A stretch of DNA of 64,000 nucleotides from Cristatella mucedo (lineage: Eukaryota; Bryozoa; Phylactolaemata; Cristatellidae): NCBI GenBank assembly GCA_009760855.2, contig WPIO01000057.1:2601001-2665000 (forward strand), in the 5' to 3' direction. The position numbers and the translations under genes are program-made. The stretch's first letter is position 1. Every line of letters begins with the position of its first letter. Below the pieces are notes generated by a model. The model did no database searches. It had not been told where the DNA came from and saw only the letters and a list, made by a program, of their open reading frames with translations. Positions 58,390 through 64,000 of the stretch are shown here, one piece after another.

Positions 58390-59110
58390 GGCTCCTGAGG
58401 GTAGCCGGAAGCCACGCGGTGCTGCAAATTGCGGGTTCCGGCTGCGAAGGACGAGTGGAGGCAGAGAGCAAAGAGCGTCTGACGGGCACACGCGCGACCG
58501 CCAAGTGCGGCGGCGCTTGGGTAGTCGAAGTTGGCCGTTGAGCGCCGCGCCGTACGAAGGCGAGGAAGGCGGTACATGCGAACCGTCAGACTGCGAGACC
58601 GTGCGGCTACGAGATGAGCGGCTCACAATGGACTAGTAAATCTAGATCAAGACAGCGCCGCCACCGGCGCGCGCACCGTCCGAGGCGCCCGGCGCGCGCT
58701 GCTATTAGAGTGCCCGCGACCTAGCGTGTCTGGCGGCCCCCTCACCGCCGCCAGAAACGCTCTTACTGGCGGCGGCGGCGAGCTCGGCCCTGGGCGCAGT
58801 GATGGACCCGCCACCGCTCGACAAAGCTCGCGGCCCCAGAACTCCCCGAGAGCTCGAAGCGGATGGCCCACGGAGCGAGGTGGGCACCGGCAGCTCAGTG
58901 CCGAGGGGGCGCGGTCGTCGTCGCGCGCGCTCAAGCGGCGCGTGCTCGTGGCAGCACGATCCGAGCTCGAGCCGCATCGCGATAGGACTGCGTTCCTTCC
59001 AGCGGCGCTCGCCGCGCGGGAGCTGCACGGCTGCTGCAGTCCGCCAGTCCTCAGCCGCCGCCACTTGGGTCCTGCGTCTGCACAAGCTCGCGAGTCGGCA
59101 GTGCTCTGAG
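58390..59110. promoter_or_regulatory. CpG-rich island
   Basis: Dense CpG with overlapping ORFs on both strands, none with a recognisable domain. A LINE-A tail bounds it downstream. Confidence 0.4.
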
Positions 59111-59116
59111 CTCGGC

Positions 59117-59238
59117 TAACCGTGTTGTTCATGTTGTTTATCAAGCATGATGCCACTCACCATTCGATCGTGTTTTCTTTGCAGCAAATGTAAAGCGCAT
59201 AGAAAGCGATTGAGTTCTCTGAGGGCGCTTTACCAAGT

Positions 59239-59283
<45 letters not shown>
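59117..59283 (+). repeat. LINE-A 3' end with (ATT)n tail
   Basis: 3' UTR, hairpin AAAGCGCATAGAAAGCGATT and about 13 ATT units. Confidence 0.88.
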
Positions 59284-59646
59284 GAGGTCACGCGAAGTGC
59301 TGACCGCGACTAGTCAGTCGCTTCGTCTGTCTAGCACGCCGCTGTCTGCCGGCTTGTGCCATTCAGCGCCCCGCGCATTCACCTAGCCGTCGGTCCTCCG
59401 CGCAGCCACCGCGCCTACCGCTTGCAGCGCGACATGGCTTGCAGCACCTGGTCATCCTTTTTTGCGGTAAATCCGACTAAGTGGCGGACTAAATCCGACC
59501 CCGATAAGCCGAGGATAAGATAGGCTGGGTGGGCAAAGAATTTCGATTGTCCCAACTGGCTGGGAAGGCTTGTCGTAGGCGCAGCCAGCGAAGGAGCGAC
59601 ATCTCGCACCCGCTTCCTTCTTCTGCCGCTTTCGTCTATCGCCACG

Positions 59647-59648
<2 letters not shown>

Positions 59649-59690
<42 letters not shown>
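59649..59690 (+). repeat. (GGC)n microsatellite
   Basis: About 14 GGC units within CpG-rich sequence. Confidence 0.9.
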
Positions 59691-59691
<1 letters not shown>

Positions 59692-60501
59692 GTTAGCGGT
59701 TCGGCGAAAGGGCGCCTGGGTTCAGGGGTCAGGCAGCGGTTGCCATCGTCGGCAACTCGCGAAACCGTTCCGCTCGCTCTCCGGCTCGGTCAAAAGCTCT
59801 CCGTCGTGCACGAGTCGCGGCAACGTTTCGCGTAAGCATTCTGCCGACGGCTATGCGTCAGGTGCAGGTGGATTGTCGCCCTTCCACTCGCCGCACTGCC
59901 TACTCGCGCCCATCCAATTTTCTCACTTCCGCTTCGCACTGCTTCGCGCCGCGCTCCTCTTCCCTCCGCCGTTATGCGCCGTCTTTTGTCTCCACGTCTT
60001 GCCTCCTTCCTACTTCCGGCCGTCCTCGCTCGCCGCGTCTCCTCGTTGCTGCTCTGCTTTCACGCACTGATCTTCTCTGTCGTCGGCTCCGTCCGACCCT
60101 CATCTTCTGCTCGACAGCCTCGCGCGCGAACGCGCACACTCCTCTCGTTCTCGCATCTCTCCTCACGGCTATTTCCGGTCTCTCTCCTTTTTGAAAGCTG
60201 AGCCGCATTGCCGCTCCTCTATTGCCCTCCCTCGTGGCCATTTTCTCGTCTCGGCTCCATTCTATCAGCTTATTGTAAATGCTTGGCGCTGAGCCGCCGG
60301 CGTCGTGGCTTCGATGCGAATCCAATAGCTGCAGAGCACGAGTCGCACGTACGCCGGTCTCTAGAGGCGCAGGCCGGCGCCATTTTTCTCGAGCCTTCCG
60401 CTTAGCCCGCGGCATTCAGCAGCCGGTCGGCGACTCGCCGAGCCTCGGCCGCTGTAGCGCCCGCCCCGACCGTGCTGCGCTCGTTCGCGGCATCGCCATG
60501 T

Positions 60502-60544
<43 letters not shown>

Positions 60545-61071
60545 GAGCGGGCTGCCCCGCCTTGCGTAGCTGTGCAGACAGGCAGCTCGTGGTACGGACA
60601 TGCACCGGCCGCGGTTCGCACCCGGCGCCGGGAATTTTCTTCGCATTCCGATTCGCTGCCGATACGGACGCTCGGCACTACCGACGCTCGGCTGAACGCG
60701 GTGCCGCCGCGTCCAGCCGCCGCCGAACTGGGAACCCCTTGCCGCTACATAGTATCCAGCGGCGGCTGCGGCGGGGCGACGGCGGCGGCGGCTACGGCCG
60801 TAGGCGTCGCCCGTCGCTAAGCCTCGATATAAGCCCCAACAAGTGGCTATCGCCAATCAGAGACAAGAAAGCGGCTGACATCATGAGTAGCCTCTCGGCT
60901 CTGATTGCTCGCTCGGCTATCGAGCTGAAATATCAATAGCCGAGCGTAATTACCGCGCAGCGCGCGCGCGCGCTGGCTATTTAGTGGCGATCCCGAAAAG
61001 CGCGGCCGCAGTTTCACAGCCGCCGCCGCCGCCGCCGCGGCCGTCTCCGCTCCGCTGCACTCGGCTGTTCG

Positions 61072-61078
<7 letters not shown>

Positions 61079-61150
<72 letters not shown>
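61079..61150 (+). repeat. (GA)n microsatellite upstream of the candidate first exon
   Basis: About 36 GA units, ending 158 bp before the ATG at 61309, so it lies in the promoter or 5' UTR. Confidence 0.95.
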
Positions 61151-61156
<6 letters not shown>

Positions 61157-61308
61157 GTAAACGAGCTTTCTCTCGCTCGCCTTCATCGCGCGCGCGCGGG
61201 CCGAGCGCAATTCGACCGGACGCTGCCGGCAGCAGCAGCAGCAGCAGCAGGAGCCGCCGGAGCAGTGGTGCCGTGCGGACGCGCGCGACCGCCGGCCGAC
61301 GTCGGACG

Positions 61309-61438
61309 ATGGCTTTCAGCATCCGCGCAATACTGGGCACCTCGGATCTACTCGTCAACTGCGACGCCGAGTGCCCGCGGCGGCCGAACGCCGCGACGTC
61401 CGACGATTTCGCCACGGCGGCGGCGATGGCGCCCTCAG
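61309..61438 (+). CDS. Candidate first coding exon with N-terminal eh1-like motif
   Basis: The ATG begins MAFSIRAILGTSDLLVNCDA. The exon runs 43 codons plus one base to a good donor, CTCAG|GTGAGC, at 61439. FSIRAILG fits the engrailed-homology-1 pattern FSIxxIL, which binds Groucho/TLE corepressors and lies near the N-terminus of many homeodomain (Gsc, Rax, Hesx-like) and some forkhead, T-box and zinc-finger repressors. The rest of the exon is Ala/Asp/Pro-rich. No DNA-binding exon lies in the remaining 2.5 kb, so the class cannot be fixed. Beyond the donor the frame runs into GGC repeats, which supports splicing here. A chance ORF in GC-rich DNA remains possible. Confidence 0.45.
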
Positions 61439-61447
61439 GTGAGCGGC

Positions 61448-61479
<32 letters not shown>

Positions 61480-61607
61480 AGGCTCCGAGCGCGCGAGAGC
61501 GAACCGCCGCTCGCCCCGTCCAGCGTCGCGAGGAGAGAGCAGGCGCGCGGGTGGCTCGGCGGTCACGCTCGCCGCCGCGCAGGGCTCTGCTCTAGCCGAT
61601 GGATGGC

Positions 61608-61619
61608 GGCGACGGCTGC

Positions 61620-61650
<31 letters not shown>

Positions 61651-61670
61651 GCGGCGGCGGCGGCGGATAC
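61608..61670 (+). repeat. (GGC)n run
   Basis: Imperfect GGC repeat giving poly-Ala in one frame, in the presumed intron. Confidence 0.85.
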
Positions 61671-61724
61671 TCGCGAGTGCGCGGCACTTCCGACGCTCGC
61701 CGCCGCCGGCTCGCCTGCGGGCTT

Positions 61725-62000
61725 TCGATATTTGACTTGTGACCAATTACTGTCCGCAAAATTAATAGAGCTCGCTCGCTCGCGTTTGCCTTGACGCAAC
61801 TGTTTGTTTAGGGCGAGTGTCAACAGACCGGGCGTCACAGATGCCCCATAACGAATTCCGGCACCGTAATTAATGAGGGGGACCATCGATTAATAATTTC
61901 CGCGGAGCATAATGTGACAATTAGTTTGTTTGCTTTTGTTTTATGGTAATTATCCGCGAGAGGACCTATCGACGGAGCGGTCAAATTAAAAATACCCGGC
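61725..62000. promoter_or_regulatory. AT-rich cluster of homeodomain- and forkhead-type sites
   Basis: An abrupt AT-rich block inside CpG-rich DNA. It contains ACCAATTACT, AAAATTAATAG, CTGTTTGTTTAG, CCGTAATTAATGAG, CGATTAATAATTT, GACAATTAGTTTGTTTGC, GTTTTATGGTAATTATCC and GTCAAATTAAAAAT: several TAAT cores, two TGTTTGTT/TTTGTTTG forkhead-like cores and a TTTTATGG Cdx/Hox-like core. It lies 290-560 bp downstream of the eh1-type exon donor. It is a candidate intronic enhancer; no protein-coding reading is apparent. Confidence 0.5.
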
Positions 62001-63594
62001 GCCCGGCCGAGATGGGCGCCTGAAAGCGCGACTGGACGACGCCCCGATCGGTGCCCCAGCGACTGCCAGGCAACGGCGGCAGCGGCGCTGAGTCGGCGCG
62101 ATGCCGCCGCCGGTGACTCACGTATGCCCTGGCGGGCGGCCGTCCGTCCGTCCGACGCTGCCTGCTGATAGGGCGTCGGCGAACAGCGCGCAGGGTGGGC
62201 TACGCCGCCGCCGCTGGTAGGGACGGCCCCATTTGCTCGCCGCCGGAGGGTGCGTCGCGGCGCGACAACAGCCGCGCCCTCTCTCAAGCGTGAGCGGCCG
62301 CGTCACGACGCGCGGCGTCTGAAAGAAATGTCGGCCGCCGAAAGGCGGCGCAATAGCGTCAGCCCGACTTTCCAGCGAGAGCGCCGCCGCTCGCGCGCAG
62401 GCTCGCATTCGGCGAAGACGGCCGAAAGCCGCGGAGCGCCTCGCGATACGCTGGCACCGACGGAGGCTTGCGCACCAGACTCAGGGGCAGCGTCGTGAGA
62501 CTGCGAGCGAGCGATCGTACGCCCGAACTAACGCTCGCCCCTCAACACGCCGGCGGCGGTTGCTCCACGCCCTTCTAATCGGTCGGCTCGCTGAACTCAT
62601 TGGCCGACGGACTAATCGGCCGTCGCGCGTAATTAACTCGCCGTTGAGTCAAAGTCGCTCGGCTGCCGCGCGAGCCAGCGCAGGCCGACGACCGGCTACA
62701 GGTGTCGCCGCCGGCTGCACTGAAACCGCTCTCCCGCCGCATGGCGGCGACTTCCGGCGTCTGAAAGCGGCCGAGAAGACCGCGCGCGCGCTCGCTGAAG
62801 GGCGGCGGCGAGCGGGGACTCGGATTCATCGCTCGGTCGAGGCGACTGCGAAGTTGCAGCGGCGGTAACGACGCTCCCTCGTTCCATTAAAAGCGCTCGC
62901 TCCGCCATTTCCTGACGTCACCACCTGGAAACTTCTGCATGGCGCCGCCGGTCGCCCGGTGTCCGTTTGACCCGATGCGGCGGCTTGCTGTACCTGCACC
63001 GGCCTGGTCTCTGGGCGCGAACGGACGAAACGACGACACCGTGCGGCTTCCTCTGTGCGGCGGTCCAGTGTTTCGCGAGAAAACGCACTTTGCCGCCAAG
63101 CCATCCGCGCCGGCGGCGAGCCGCGCGGCTGGGAGTGACACTTCGCGGCGACCTGCTTCGGCGCTGGCAGCGCGCGCCACGTCGCCGGGGCGCGAGCTTA
63201 CCGGTGTGCGCGCGTGAGCGAGCGTGTACGCGTTTGCATGTGCGTGCAAGTTGGGGCCGTTCTCAATGTCTCGCCGAAATGCGAAGGTGAGGGCAGCATC
63301 TAATGGGCGTTATACATTAAGTTGTACATTACGACATTACCTTCTTCTATGGACCGCTGTCTTATGCTATGGTCGCGGCTTAGCACGTCTACCGGTTCCG
63401 TCGAGGCTCCGGCAAGGCAGGCAACTGCCGGCGAAGCGTCGTCGGACGAAGACGTCGAGCTCGGCGCTCGTCGCCGTGCTCCGGGCGCGAGCGCGCGAGT
63501 CTAGCGACGCTCTCGGCAGCGCTCGCGCTTCCGCGCGGCGACGCATCGCGCACCCAGCGCGCACAGCGAGCCTCGTAGCAACGCGACGGCACGC

Positions 63595-63775
63595 GCTAGG
63601 GAAGGCTGTTATTACTGTTCACGACCGCGGTCCCGAGGTCGCGGGTTCGAATCCTTCAGTGGGCGATCCTCTAGTGCTGCTGCAAAGCGGTGGTTGCAGC
63701 CGTCAAGGCTCTTCCGTCGCTATACACAACGAGGCTGCTGAATCGGCTAGTATTTATTTACTTATTTATTTATCA
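63595..63775 (+). repeat. SINE-2 copy
   Basis: B box GGTTCGAATCC intact, body GTGGGCGATCCTCTAGTGCT, tail ATTTATTTACTTATTTATTT. The A-box half is damaged. Confidence 0.88.
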
Positions 63776-64000
63776 ACGCTCACCAGCGCAGCTCGCGCCG
63801 TCGCGTGGCGAGAGAGCCGCTCGCGCGCGCCTGCGCAAAACAGCTCGCGTCTTCCTTCTCGGCTGATCGCAGGATAATGGCCCAAAAAGCCAGAGGTGGA
63901 GCCCGCCCGCCCGCCCGCCGCGATGCCGCTGAGCGCCGCGCATCCTCGCTAGCCCGGGCCCCGCCGACGCCGCCGCCGCTCGCTGTGAGGGCAGCACTCG

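Larger units (their letters stand above)
59290..64000. promoter_or_regulatory. Very CpG-rich region around a candidate regulatory gene
   Basis: About 4.7 kb of high CpG. It contains a CCAAT box (60852-60856 within CGCCAATCAG), CGCCATTTT YY1-like sites (60377, 62903), a CRE (62913-62920), CT and GA microsatellites (60503-60541, 61079-61150), and poly-GGC runs. It encloses the candidate first exon at 61309. CpG-rich DNA over several kilobases is typical of developmental regulator loci in some animals. Confidence 0.5.

Overview
The window is invertebrate-type animal nuclear DNA. It has spliced genes with long introns, GT-AG boundaries, retrotransposon remnants everywhere, tRNA-derived SINEs, long microsatellites and CpG-rich islands. 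I see no operons or bacterial signals. The one gene I can name has a protein only about 40% like human by eye, which argues against a vertebrate. I cannot place the phylum; a lophotrochozoan or flatworm is only a guess. Layout: 0-2.4 kb holds LINE and SINE debris. From 2.4 to 24.6 kb lies a complete seven-exon gene on the + strand for COP9 signalosome subunit 8 (COPS8/CSN8). It starts in a CpG island, and its introns are packed with LINE, SINE, hAT and Tc1 relics. Its 3' UTR is CTG-rich. From 24.6 to 51 kb the sequence is mostly repeats, alternating with CpG-rich islands near 28.5-31, 33.5-36.2, 39.5-40.4 and 47-48.8 kb, where I can support no gene. A fifth island (51.3-52.6 kb) precedes three phase-compatible candidate exons of an unidentified + strand gene (54.4-57.5 kb). 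From 58.4 kb to the end the sequence is very CpG-rich. It holds a candidate first exon (61309-61438) whose protein begins with an engrailed-homology-1-like repressor motif, followed in the presumed intron by an AT-rich cluster of homeodomain-like and forkhead-like sites. Repeats: two L2/CR1-type LINE families dominate. LINE-A has a 3' hairpin tail followed by (ATT)n; LINE-B ends in an ACATT-type repeat. Both are present only as 5'-truncated, broken copies. SINE-1 is a tRNA-like head joined to a LINE-A-like tail, so LINE-A or a close relative probably mobilised it. SINE-2 has an intact-looking tRNA B box and an ATTT-type tail. A 164-bp nonautonomous hAT element resembling the horizontally transferred SPIN group, with an 8-bp target duplication, lies in COPS8 intron 6. 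The COP9 call is the firmest result. The eh1-type gene and the unidentified gene are inferences from reading frame and splice signals. Repeat family names (LINE-A, LINE-B, SINE-1, SINE-2, SINE-3) are local labels, and repeat ends are approximate.
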